A stretch of 7,961 nt of DNA from positions 1 to 7,961 of the forward strand of contig JAUMWZ010000072.1 of NCBI GenBank assembly GCA_030529405.1, in the 5' to 3' direction. This stretch comes from Bacteroides sp. (lineage in GTDB: Bacteria > Bacteroidota > Bacteroidia > Bacteroidales > Bacteroidaceae). This document shows, one piece after another, positions 1 through 6,711 of the stretch. How positions within the stretch are numbered: position 1 is the first letter of the stretch; each line of letters begins with the position of its first letter. The translations under genes and the position numbers were made by a program. Under the pieces are notes generated by a model, which saw only the letters and a list, made by a program, of their open reading frames with translations, was not told the DNA's origin and did not search any database.

Positions 1-118
1 CAATAAACTGGTATGGGGAGTTATATATAGAAAGACTTATAATGATATAAGTTATGGTTATAGTTCACATATTGCAGGACTGATTAAAGAAGGTCTTGTT
101 GAGTCGTTTGATGTGTGA
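1..118 (+). CDS. 3' end of an upstream phage gene (partial, likely tail gene)
   Basis: An open frame runs from the left edge (first full codon at position 2) to TGA at 116-118, followed directly by an in-frame TAG, giving tandem stops. Only the last 38 residues are visible. They contain aromatic residues (LVWGVIYRKTYNDISYGY) and a short helical end (HIAGLIKEGLVESFDV). The other two + frames close early, so this frame is the best reading. The fragment is too short to assign by family. Its position just before the tape measure gene is where tailed phages usually keep the tail assembly chaperone genes, so that role is possible by context only. A strong terminator follows 27 bases after the stop, suggesting that a transcription unit ends here. 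Confidence 0.6.
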   Translation, partial: NKLVWGVIYRKTYNDISYGYSSHIAGLIKEGLVESFDV

Positions 119-145
119 TAGTTCTATTATAGTGTCGTCTGTAGC

Positions 146-179
146 AGGTGTAAAGGTTGTCCTTTACACCTCTTTTTTT
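146..179 (+). terminator. Intrinsic (Rho-independent) terminator
   Basis: A perfect inverted repeat GGTGTAAAGG (147-156) and CCTTTACACC (161-170), extended by an A146-T171 pair, encloses a TTGT loop (157-160). It is followed by C172 and seven T residues (173-179). This is a textbook intrinsic terminator on the + strand. The reverse strand has no T-run after the stem, so it is directional. It would end or attenuate transcription from the upstream gene before the tape measure gene. Confidence 0.88.
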
Positions 180-193
180 GCCCCTTAACTTTG
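163..193 (+). promoter_or_regulatory. Putative Bacteroidota-type promoter for the tape measure gene
   Basis: TAACTTTG at 186-193 matches the Bacteroidota -7 consensus TAnnTTTG exactly. TTTA at 163-166, one mismatch from the -33 consensus TTTG, lies 19 bp upstream, a normal spacing for this group. The expected start of transcription would be about 199-201, leaving a leader of roughly 20 bases before ATG at 220. The -33 element lies inside the downstream arm of the terminator stem. The position after a terminator and before a large gene supports the call, but an 8-base motif with four fixed T/G positions can occur by chance in AT-rich DNA. Confidence 0.45.
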
Positions 194-219
194 GGGTATA
201 TAACATAAAGACAGTCTGT

Positions 220-3200
220 ATGGCAAAGAAATTAACTCCTGATTACATAGAGTTGGTAGCTAAGTTTAATGCGACCGAGGCGCAACACGAGATTAACAAG
301 CTCACAGAAGCTACCAAAGCTCTACAAGAAGAAAAGAAGAATCTAAAGAAAGTTCAGCAAGAACTTGTCTTGCAAGGAAAGAAGAACTCGGAAGAGTATA
401 GAAACCTTACCAAAGCAATAAACTCATGCAACAGTGAGATAAACAACAACTCACAGAAGATGGATGTTCTTGAAGGCAAGCTCGATAAGGCTTCAATGAG
501 TACTGCACAGCTTGAGAAGATGCAGAAGAAGCTAAGGAAAGCCCTCAAAGATACCGTCGAGTCGCTAAACCCAGAGGAATATGGACGACTAAAGAAGGAA
601 CTGTCCGCCGTGGATAAGCAAATCAAAATAAACATGTCTGGGGTTAAAGGGCTGAAAGAGCGTTTCCTTGAGTTTATCAAGACAAAGCCTACAATAACAG
701 GTTTCTTCGTTGCAATAGGTGTGGCGATAGGAAAGCTTTTTGTCAATAATATAGGCAAGATTCATAAGACACTGGAAGACTTTGAATATGCCAATGCCTC
801 GTTAGCTGCTACCATGGGCAAGAGTCGTAAGGAGATAAAAGCTCTGACAGATGATGCCAAAAGGCTGGGAGAGTCCACCTCGTATTCAGCCAGTCAGGTA
901 TCTAACCTTCAGCTGGAACTTGCAAAACTCGGATTTTCTGAAAGAGAGATCCTTGATATGACAGAGAGCGTACTTCTGTTTGCTAACGCAACGGGAGCAG
1001 AACTTTCTGATGCTGCCTCTCTTTCTGGAGCTGCGCTGAGAGCATTCAACCTTGACGCCAGCGAGTCAGAGAGGGTAACAAGTGCTATGGCAGTGGCTAC
1101 AACAAAAAGTGCACTAGACTTTTCTTACCTAGAAACCTCAATGTCTACAGTTGCCCCCGTTGCCAAGGCTTTTGGGTTCTCAATAGAAGAAACCCTCTCT
1201 CTTCTTGGCACATTAGCTAATAGCGGTTTTGATGCTTCTACTGCTGCAACAGCTACAAGAAACATCATTCTTAAGCTTTCCGATTCTTCGGGAGAGCTGG
1301 CTAAATCTCTTGGTGGTCCTATTAAATCTCTCGATGATTTAGCACCAGCTCTAAAGAAGTTAAAAGCAGAAGGCATAGATCTTGCTAAAGCACTTGAGCT
1401 TACAGATGTAAGAAGTGTAGCCGCATTCAATACTTTTGTTGATGGCTCTGATAAACTTGTTGAGTTAAGAGATGCTGTTACTGACGCAGGTGATGCCATG
1501 CAGGCTATGGCTGATGAGAAAATGAATACCTCTAGAGGTAGTACAGAGCTGTTCGTTTCTGCTTTAGAAGGTCTTATACTAAAGTTCTCTTTCATGCTAG
1601 ATGTATTCAGAGCAGGTATAGATGTAGCTACTTTCTTTGTTAGCTCCATCTCTTGGCTTATAGATACGTACAATAGCCTTGGAGTAGCTGCTAAAACAGT
1701 GTTGAATACTCTGGGTACATATATAATAGCTACTAAAACCCTTGTTGCCCTCAAGATAGCAGATGGTAAAACAACAATAGCCAATTTCATTGTTGAAAAA
1801 TCTCATCTGGCTATAACCAAGGCTCAAGTGCTATGGACTAATGCTGCGACACTTGCCTTAAGTGCTAAAGAGAAAGTCATAGGAGTTCTGACAGGTAAAA
1901 TAGCTCTTGCTAAAGTAGCTACTGCAGCTTGGAACTTTGTTCTTAATATGAACCCTTTTGTTGCTATTGCTTCTGCTATTGTTGGTGCTGTAACTTTGGT
2001 GGCTTCTTTCGCTTCTAAGACTGAAGAAGCTACGGAAGCACAAAAGGAGTTCAATGATATAGAAAAGGAAGCCAATGAGGCTATTAAAGATAAAAGAGCT
2101 AGAATAGAGAGACTGACGAGTATTATAAATGATCACACTCTGTCTCAAGAAGCCAGGATAGCTGCTCTAAAAGAGTTAAAGAGTTTAATTCCAGACCTGC
2201 AGGAGGAGATGTCCAAAGAAGGAGATATTATAATTAAAAACACCAAAGCTATTGATGACTATCTTACTAAGCTAAAAGATGTGCATAAGCAGAAAAAACT
2301 AGAGGAAAAGCTAAGTGATATATCAGTTGAGGAAGATGAGATTAACGAAAAGATAAAAGATAAGAGCCTTTCTAGTAAGGAAAGAGAAAAATTAAACAAG
2401 AGACTAGACCAAATAAAAACAGATAAAAAAGTATATACTGATCTTTATAAAAATGTTTTTGCAAAGAATGCTGATAGACAAAAAAAGGCAGATGAGATAA
2501 AAGAATCTCAAAAGGGCTACTTAGAGAAATTAGAAGACGAAAGAAAGGCTATTGAAGAAAGAAAAGCAGAAACAGAGGAAGAACAAAGAAAAAAGAATAG
2601 AGATTTAGAAGCAAAGAATGAAGAGATAAGAAGAGCTAGGGAGATAGGAACAAAAGCTTATGCTAAATCTCAGAAAGAAAAGAGACTAAAAGCACTTAAA
2701 GAAAAGGAGGAACAAGAAAAGAAAGCAGCTGAAGAAGCAGCAAGAGCAGCAGAAGAAGCCGATAAGACAGCTATCAAAAAAGCTCAAGATAACAAGAAGA
2801 AAAGCCTTGATGATTTAGAAGACTTAGGCTTAAAGCAAAGAGCCATTTATGAGCAACAATATGCTGATGGAGTAATCAGTAAAGAGAAATATGCTGCCTT
2901 AATGTCCTCTTGGGAAGCCCAAGAAGGCGAGAAGAGATTAGAAATAGCTAAGACCTATGAAAAAGAAATCAAGGATATAAAATTCAATAATGAGGAGACA
3001 AAAGAGAAAACAATATCTCAGGCTTCAACAGATGTCTCAAAACTGAATCTTGATGCTATGAGGAAGAAAGCCATCTTCGTTGAAACTTTACGTAATACAG
3101 TCTTTGATTTCAAAGATGAGTTTAAGCTCAATTCTGTACAAGAAGAACTAAACCTTGAACTTGTTGCTCTTGAGAGTTTCTACCAAGCTAAACTTGAGAT

Positions 3201-4302
3201 TATAAAAGAGGGAGTAGCCAAAGAACTTATAACTAAGGAAGAAGGTGCAGAGAAAGAAAAGGAATTGCATGCTCTTTTACAACAAGCCAAGCTTCAATTA
3301 GAAAAAGACTTCCATAGTAAGAAGTTCTCTATACTGGAAAATTACGGTCTTATAAGCTTCAAAGAACATTTGGAGAAAGAGTTGGAAGAACTTAAAGTCC
3401 ATAAAGAAAAAGGACTTTTGACAGAGGAAGAATACTCAAGAGCTTTAGGTACTATCCGTTTCTCTGCTTGGAATAAACAGTTTGAACAGTACTCACAAAT
3501 GTTCTCTGATGCAGTAGAAGCTTTACGCTCAGCAGAAATAGCCAATATGGAAGCTAAATATGATGCAGAGATACAAAGTGCCGAGGGCAATGCAGAACGT
3601 GTAGAACAACTTGAGCAAGAAAAGGCTGAAAAGAAACTTGAGATAGAGAAGAAGTATGCAGATGTTCAATTCGCTATAAAAGCAGCTCAAATAGCTTCTA
3701 ACACGGCACTTGCTATCATTGAAACTCACGCTTCTCTTGGTGGTTGGACTCCTTGGGCTATTGCCGCAGCTGCCCTTATGGGTATTACCGGTGCCGCACA
3801 ACTAGCAGTAGCCAACAGCGAAAGAGAAAAAGTAAAGAATATGACTATCTCAGGCTCTTCTAAATCAAACAGTAAATTGACAGGAGAGAGGGTATTAAAC
3901 AATTCTTCTGGTTATAGCGAGGGAGGATATACAGGCGATGGAGAAAGGCTTGAGGTTGCTGGTGCTGTCCATCGTGGGGAATATGTAGTACCTATGCCAG
4001 AGATGAAAGACAGACGTGTAATCAACATGGTAAAAGCAATTGAAAGCATAAGACGTCAGCGCACATCTCTTAATCCTTTACCTGGATATAGTGAGGGAGG
4101 ATATGTCTCTGGCAAGACTAAGATTATGGATAGCACTACCAATAATGGCTCTAATGATTTAACTCAAGCAGCTACTGCTCTTAGAACTGCCGCTTCAACA
4201 TTGACAGAAAAGCCTATAAGAACATATGTTCTACTTTCTGATGTCAATAGTGCTTACGAGCTTAAAAATCGTTCTGAACAACCATTTACAAGAGGAAAAT
4301 AA
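220..4302 (+). CDS. Phage tail tape measure protein (TP901 family core), 1360 aa
   Basis: This protein sets tail-tube length and, in studied phages, is ejected with the DNA to help cross the host envelope. The start at ATG 220 (MAKKLTPDYIELV) is preferred: the open frame reaches back to a TTG at 157, but that lies in the terminator loop. There is no clear Shine-Dalgarno site, as is common in Bacteroidota. Layout by residue: coiled coil about 15-125; hydrophobic stretch about 158-178; TP901/PhageMin_Tail-like core about 183-425, including QLELAKLGFSEREILDMTES and TSMSTVAPVAKAFGFSIEET; hydrophobic segments about 469-515 and 571-600; Lys/Glu-rich coiled coil about 605-1145; Ala-rich hydrophobic segment about 1148-1200; C-terminal Gly-rich module with GYSEGGY at 1231-1237 and 1289-1295 and VAGAVHRGEYVVP after the first copy. 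That last motif type recurs at tape measure C-termini. No lysozyme or peptidase domain is apparent. The stop lies 2 nt before the next start, so the two genes are probably cotranscribed. Confidence 0.93.
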   Translation: MAKKLTPDYIELVAKFNATEAQHEINKLTEATKALQEEKKNLKKVQQELVLQGKKNSEEYRNLTKAINSCNSEINNNSQKMDVLEGKLDKASMSTAQLEKMQKKLRKALKDTVESLNPEEYGRLKKELSAVDKQIKINMSGVKGLKERFLEFIKTKPTITGFFVAIGVAIGKLFVNNIGKIHKTLEDFEYANASLAATMGKSRKEIKALTDDAKRLGESTSYSASQVSNLQLELAKLGFSEREILDMTESVLLFANATGAELSDAASLSGAALRAFNLDASESERVTSAMAVATTKSALDFSYLETSMSTVAPVAKAFGFSIEETLSLLGTLANSGFDASTAATATRNIILKLSDSSGELAKSLGGPIKSLDDLAPALKKLKAEGIDLAKALELTDVRSVAAFNTFVDGSDKLVELRDAVTDAGDAMQAMADEKMNTSRGSTELFVSALEGLILKFSFMLDVFRAGIDVATFFVSSISWLIDTYNSLGVAAKTVLNTLGTYIIATKTLVALKIADGKTTIANFIVEKSHLAITKAQVLWTNAATLALSAKEKVIGVLTGKIALAKVATAAWNFVLNMNPFVAIASAIVGAVTLVASFASKTEEATEAQKEFNDIEKEANEAIKDKRARIERLTSIINDHTLSQEARIAALKELKSLIPDLQEEMSKEGDIIIKNTKAIDDYLTKLKDVHKQKKLEEKLSDISVEEDEINEKIKDKSLSSKEREKLNKRLDQIKTDKKVYTDLYKNVFAKNADRQKKADEIKESQKGYLEKLEDERKAIEERKAETEEEQRKKNRDLEAKNEEIRRAREIGTKAYAKSQKEKRLKALKEKEEQEKKAAEEAARAAEEADKTAIKKAQDNKKKSLDDLEDLGLKQRAIYEQQYADGVISKEKYAALMSSWEAQEGEKRLEIAKTYEKEIKDIKFNNEETKEKTISQASTDVSKLNLDAMRKKAIFVETLRNTVFDFKDEFKLNSVQEELNLELVALESFYQAKLEIIKEGVAKELITKEEGAEKEKELHALLQQAKLQLEKDFHSKKFSILENYGLISFKEHLEKELEELKVHKEKGLLTEEEYSRALGTIRFSAWNKQFEQYSQMFSDAVEALRSAEIANMEAKYDAEIQSAEGNAERVEQLEQEKAEKKLEIEKKYADVQFAIKAAQIASNTALAIIETHASLGGWTPWAIAAAALMGITGAAQLAVANSEREKVKNMTISGSSKSNSKLTGERVLNNSSGYSEGGYTGDGERLEVAGAVHRGEYVVPMPEMKDRRVINMVKAIESIRRQRTSLNPLPGYSEGGYVSGKTKIMDSTTNNGSNDLTQAATALRTAASTLTEKPIRTYVLLSDVNSAYELKNRSEQPFTRGK
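3908..3930 (+). repeat. Direct repeat, copy 1 (encodes GYSEGGY)
   Basis: This 23-base segment inside the tape measure gene matches 4082-4104 at 21 of 23 positions. It encodes residues 1231-1237 (GYSEGGY) and precedes TGDGERLEVAGAVHRGEYVV, the conserved C-terminal motif of many tape measure proteins. The copies start 174 nt (58 codons) apart, so recombination between them would delete in frame. Confidence 0.75.
4082..4104 (+). repeat. Direct repeat, copy 2 (encodes GYSEGGY)
   Basis: This is the second copy of the 23-base repeat, encoding residues 1289-1295 (GYSEGGY). Unlike copy 1 it is followed by VSGKTKIMD and not by the VHRGEYVVP motif, so only the Gly-rich turn is duplicated. Near-identity of the DNA as well as the protein suggests either a fairly recent duplication or gene conversion. 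Confidence 0.75.
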
Positions 4303-4304
4303 AT

Positions 4305-6434
4305 ATGGCATTGATTATAAAAAACAAGAAAGGGGTCGTTTACGATGTTCCTAACGACCTTAAAGTAGACTTAGAGGTAACTTCTCCTGTCTTTACTAAT
4401 AAAGGCTCTCAGAGTGTAAGTGTTACGCTACCACCAACAAAGAAGAACTTGCAGGCTACTGGCTATCTTCATAGGCTCGATATCACTGAACTACCAAAGA
4501 AAGATGATGCTGTCACAATATCAGATGGGGTATTTAGAAGAGAAGCTAAGCAGAATATAACTTCTGCAAATTCAAGAGAGGGTATAACTTCTAATTTTGG
4601 CTTTGATGAGAGTATCCTTTATTATTCCTGGAAAGGTATGAAGCTATCAGAAATAAAGAATCTGCCTGTGCGTAAGTTTAATTCTTTTGATAGCTTGAGC
4701 AATCTGGCTAACTCTGTCATGAGGCAGGAAACTGTAGATGATTTTTGTATATTCCCTATACAAGTGTCACGCACAGAGGTTGATAAAAAGATCCTTAATG
4801 AGAAACTTAATGCAATAAAGCTTGTTGATGGTTCGTATAAACTTTTGACAGAACAACGCACGGAGAGTTATGCTGTCAATGGAAAGAGGGCAGATATAAA
4901 AGTTTCTCAGATGTATGGAGTAACCCCTTTTATAAGAGTTGGCGTATTGCTGGAGCTTATCTTTACTTCTTTCGATTTCAGACTGCTTGAGAACCCCTTT
5001 AAGACTGATCGTCAGCTAAAGAATATGGTAGTTCTTAATAATGTGGCAGATGCTCTGGTCTTTAGAAATATAGACTATAAGTTGATGATGCCAGATTGCA
5101 CTGTTGATGAGTTACTAGATGCTCTGTATTGTCGCACAGGAGCTAAAGTATTTATCGATGGAAATAGTAGAACGGCAAGGATAAAGCTCCTAAGAGATAT
5201 CCTTATGTCAGAGCCTGAGTTAGACATCACAAATATGAGGACAAAGGAGTTTGTAGCAAACTTTGGAAATAGAAGACAAATAAAGCTTTCTGCTAAGACC
5301 TCATTTGAAGGAGCTAAGCCGGCTATTGATAACTTTGATGATTTTTATAGCCAATATAAAGGAATAATAAACGAAATAACCGAAAGTTCAGAGAGTAATT
5401 TTATTCCTTCAGATATCTATATGCAGTATCAGAATGCAACAGGTCAATATTGGAGGAATAACTATAATGGTGATGCCACAGAGCTTGTTTCGAGCGACTT
5501 TTTCCCTTGGAATAAAAAGTCAAAAGGGTATGATGAGGAAGATGTAAATTCTATAGATGAGTGTTTACCGATGAAGTTTGTTGATGGACACCTACTTCCT
5601 CAATACTTGGTAGGCAGTGTGCATGTGAATACTACGCTAAGAATAACACAACAAATAGAAAAAGACTCTGATAAGGACAAGAAGAATACTCCTCTATGCT
5701 TTTGTTTCTCTATGGGAACAGATGTAGATAATGACCATAACAAGTATTACTTCGGAAGTTCTCTATGCCGTAACGGACGTGGTCAATACCATAATGGTTT
5801 CGACTATTCTCTTACTTTCTGTGGAGTGGACGGCGCATACAATAGATTCTTCAAGGAGTATGATGCTGTTTTAAGATATTCTGGTATTTCTTATGAGGGG
5901 GAAATAAAGTTTAATAGGCTAACTCTGTCAAAGATAGACATAAGTAAACCTATATCAGTTGAAAGTCAAACCGTACTTATTGAAAACCTAAAGTATACAC
6001 TACCTCTTAGTGAACAATCTACAGCTAAGATTAAACTAAAATCAATGAGATTATTGTCTGCTACAGAACAACAAGAGGAACTTGTCCCAAAATTCAAAAA
6101 ACAGACAGCTACTTGGGAGTTTTTCTCTACTTATGAAGATGAAAAAAAGAAAGCTTTGGCTAAAATGAATGAAGACATTAGTGCTAACTATCCCTCATCT
6201 TTCAACTTAGATAACTATACGACTTCTCCAGATGTTAATTCTTTTAATTCTGATGAAGAGTTCCTGAAATCCTTGATTCCGCCTACGGAAGAACAAGTGT
6301 TAATAGGGGAAGAACATACTGATTCTCACAATGCGGTGCTTATGTACCTGCTGGAAGGACCGAACTCTACAAATGCTGTGAATACAATAACATTCACTTA
6401 CCGTTCAGGAGTAAGAGCAGTTCCCCTTAAATAA
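4305..6434 (+). CDS. Bacteroidota phage tail protein, candidate tail-tip hub, 709 aa
   Basis: The start at ATG 4305 lies 2 nt after the tape measure stop and has the best ribosome-binding site of the window (AGAGGA, 4291-4296, 8 nt upstream). I recognise the signatures as those of a family widespread in Bacteroides-type prophages just after the tape measure gene: SVSVTLPPTKKNL (37-49) with HRLD (56-59), DGVFRR (74-79), REGITSNFGFDES (91-103), PFIRVGVLLELIFTSFDFRL (208-227), MPDCTVDELLDAL with FIDGNSRTARIKLL (about 262-296), NRFFKEYDAVLRYSG (513-527) and VLIENLKY (557-564). The 262-296 pattern (helix, then Gly and a short strand pair ending in a basic strand) resembles the hub domains of gp27/Tal-type proteins, so a role at the distal end of the tail tube is inferred. 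No signal peptide, membrane segment or catalytic motif is visible. A tail structural role is well supported; the exact position is not. Confidence 0.8.
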   Translation: MALIIKNKKGVVYDVPNDLKVDLEVTSPVFTNKGSQSVSVTLPPTKKNLQATGYLHRLDITELPKKDDAVTISDGVFRREAKQNITSANSREGITSNFGFDESILYYSWKGMKLSEIKNLPVRKFNSFDSLSNLANSVMRQETVDDFCIFPIQVSRTEVDKKILNEKLNAIKLVDGSYKLLTEQRTESYAVNGKRADIKVSQMYGVTPFIRVGVLLELIFTSFDFRLLENPFKTDRQLKNMVVLNNVADALVFRNIDYKLMMPDCTVDELLDALYCRTGAKVFIDGNSRTARIKLLRDILMSEPELDITNMRTKEFVANFGNRRQIKLSAKTSFEGAKPAIDNFDDFYSQYKGIINEITESSESNFIPSDIYMQYQNATGQYWRNNYNGDATELVSSDFFPWNKKSKGYDEEDVNSIDECLPMKFVDGHLLPQYLVGSVHVNTTLRITQQIEKDSDKDKKNTPLCFCFSMGTDVDNDHNKYYFGSSLCRNGRGQYHNGFDYSLTFCGVDGAYNRFFKEYDAVLRYSGISYEGEIKFNRLTLSKIDISKPISVESQTVLIENLKYTLPLSEQSTAKIKLKSMRLLSATEQQEELVPKFKKQTATWEFFSTYEDEKKKALAKMNEDISANYPSSFNLDNYTTSPDVNSFNSDEEFLKSLIPPTEEQVLIGEEHTDSHNAVLMYLLEGPNSTNAVNTITFTYRSGVRAVPLK

Positions 6435-6440
6435 TTGTCC

Positions 6441-6471
6441 TTTGTTTTACATCTCTAAAGTTGAATTTTTG
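6441..6471 (+). promoter_or_regulatory. Possible promoter upstream of the 74-aa gene
   Basis: TTTG at 6441-6444 and AATTTTTG at 6464-6471 are 19 bp apart. They fit the Bacteroidota -33 (TTTG) and -7 (TAnnTTTG, one mismatch) elements with the same spacing as the candidate before the tape measure gene. The predicted start of transcription would be near 6477, only about 10 bases before ATG 6487, which is short. The 52-base gap is the only other noncoding stretch in the window large enough for a promoter, but its AT-richness makes chance matches likely. Confidence 0.25.
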
Positions 6472-6486
6472 CTTAAAATAAGAGTT

Positions 6487-6711
6487 ATGAAAAAGAATAA
6501 TATAGTGTCAGCACCTGAGTTATCTGCGGAAGTAATCGCTAAAGCTAAGGTTGAGTTAGCAAGGATAAGAAAGGCAAATGTAACCTTAGATGAAGTATAT
6601 AAGGTCTTGACTTCTCCTTGTGTCGAGAGACAACAGTTGTTGTCTGTGTTAAATCAGAAACCTATCATTAACGGTAATATAATTATACAAAGCTATGAGT
6701 CTAACAGCTAA
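6487..6711 (+). CDS. Small protein of unknown function between tail genes, 74 aa
   Basis: I do not recognise this protein. ATG 6487 is chosen over a TTG at 6442 because the ATG product begins with an ordinary MKKNN start and has a weak AAGAG-like purine stretch about 5 bases upstream, while the extension adds an unlikely hydrophobic leader. Residues about 11-57 look mainly helical: a Glu/Lys/Ala-rich helix (SAEVIAKAKVELARIRKAN, 13-31), then LDEVYKVL (34-41) and VERQQLLSVLNQ (46-57). A short strand (NGNIIIQSY, 62-70) ends the protein. There is one cysteine (C45), no membrane segment and no signal peptide. The gene overlaps the next one by 17 nt in a different frame, suggesting translational coupling. 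A small tail-tip accessory or assembly factor is possible from context only. Confidence 0.7.
   Translation: MKKNNIVSAPELSAEVIAKAKVELARIRKANVTLDEVYKVLTSPCVERQQLLSVLNQKPIINGNIIIQSYESNS

Noticed and set aside
181..196. CCCC...GGGG pair before the tape measure start as a regulatory hairpin
   Set aside because: Only four base pairs form and the next positions do not pair; it overlaps the promoter box and is too weak to call.
157..219. TTG-initiated 21-residue extension of the tape measure protein
   Set aside because: The TTG lies in the loop of the terminator and the encoded leader crosses its T-run and the promoter box; ATG 220 gives a normal MAKKLT start.
354..758. 134-codon open frame on the - strand, and other shorter - strand frames across the window
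   Set aside because: All are antisense to well-supported + strand tail genes and show Ser/Leu/Phe-rich shadow composition with no recognisable motif.
1125..1790. 221-codon open frame on the - strand
   Set aside because: It lies wholly antisense to the conserved tape measure core, and its translation has low-complexity Ser/Ala/Leu content typical of a shadow frame.
2040..2760. Strongly purine-rich stretch on the + strand, at first sight a repeat or foreign insert
   Set aside because: It is explained by Lys/Glu/Arg codons (AAA, GAA, AGA) of the tape measure coiled coil; no exact tandem unit is present.
6456..6463. TAAAGTTG as an alternative -7 box
   Set aside because: It has one mismatch and pairs only with a bare TTG at 6435-6437; the 6441-6471 combination fits better, and both are weak.
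6442..6486. TTG-initiated 15-residue extension of the 74-aa protein
   Set aside because: It lacks a ribosome-binding site and adds an odd hydrophobic leader; ATG 6487 has a purine-rich stretch upstream and a typical start.
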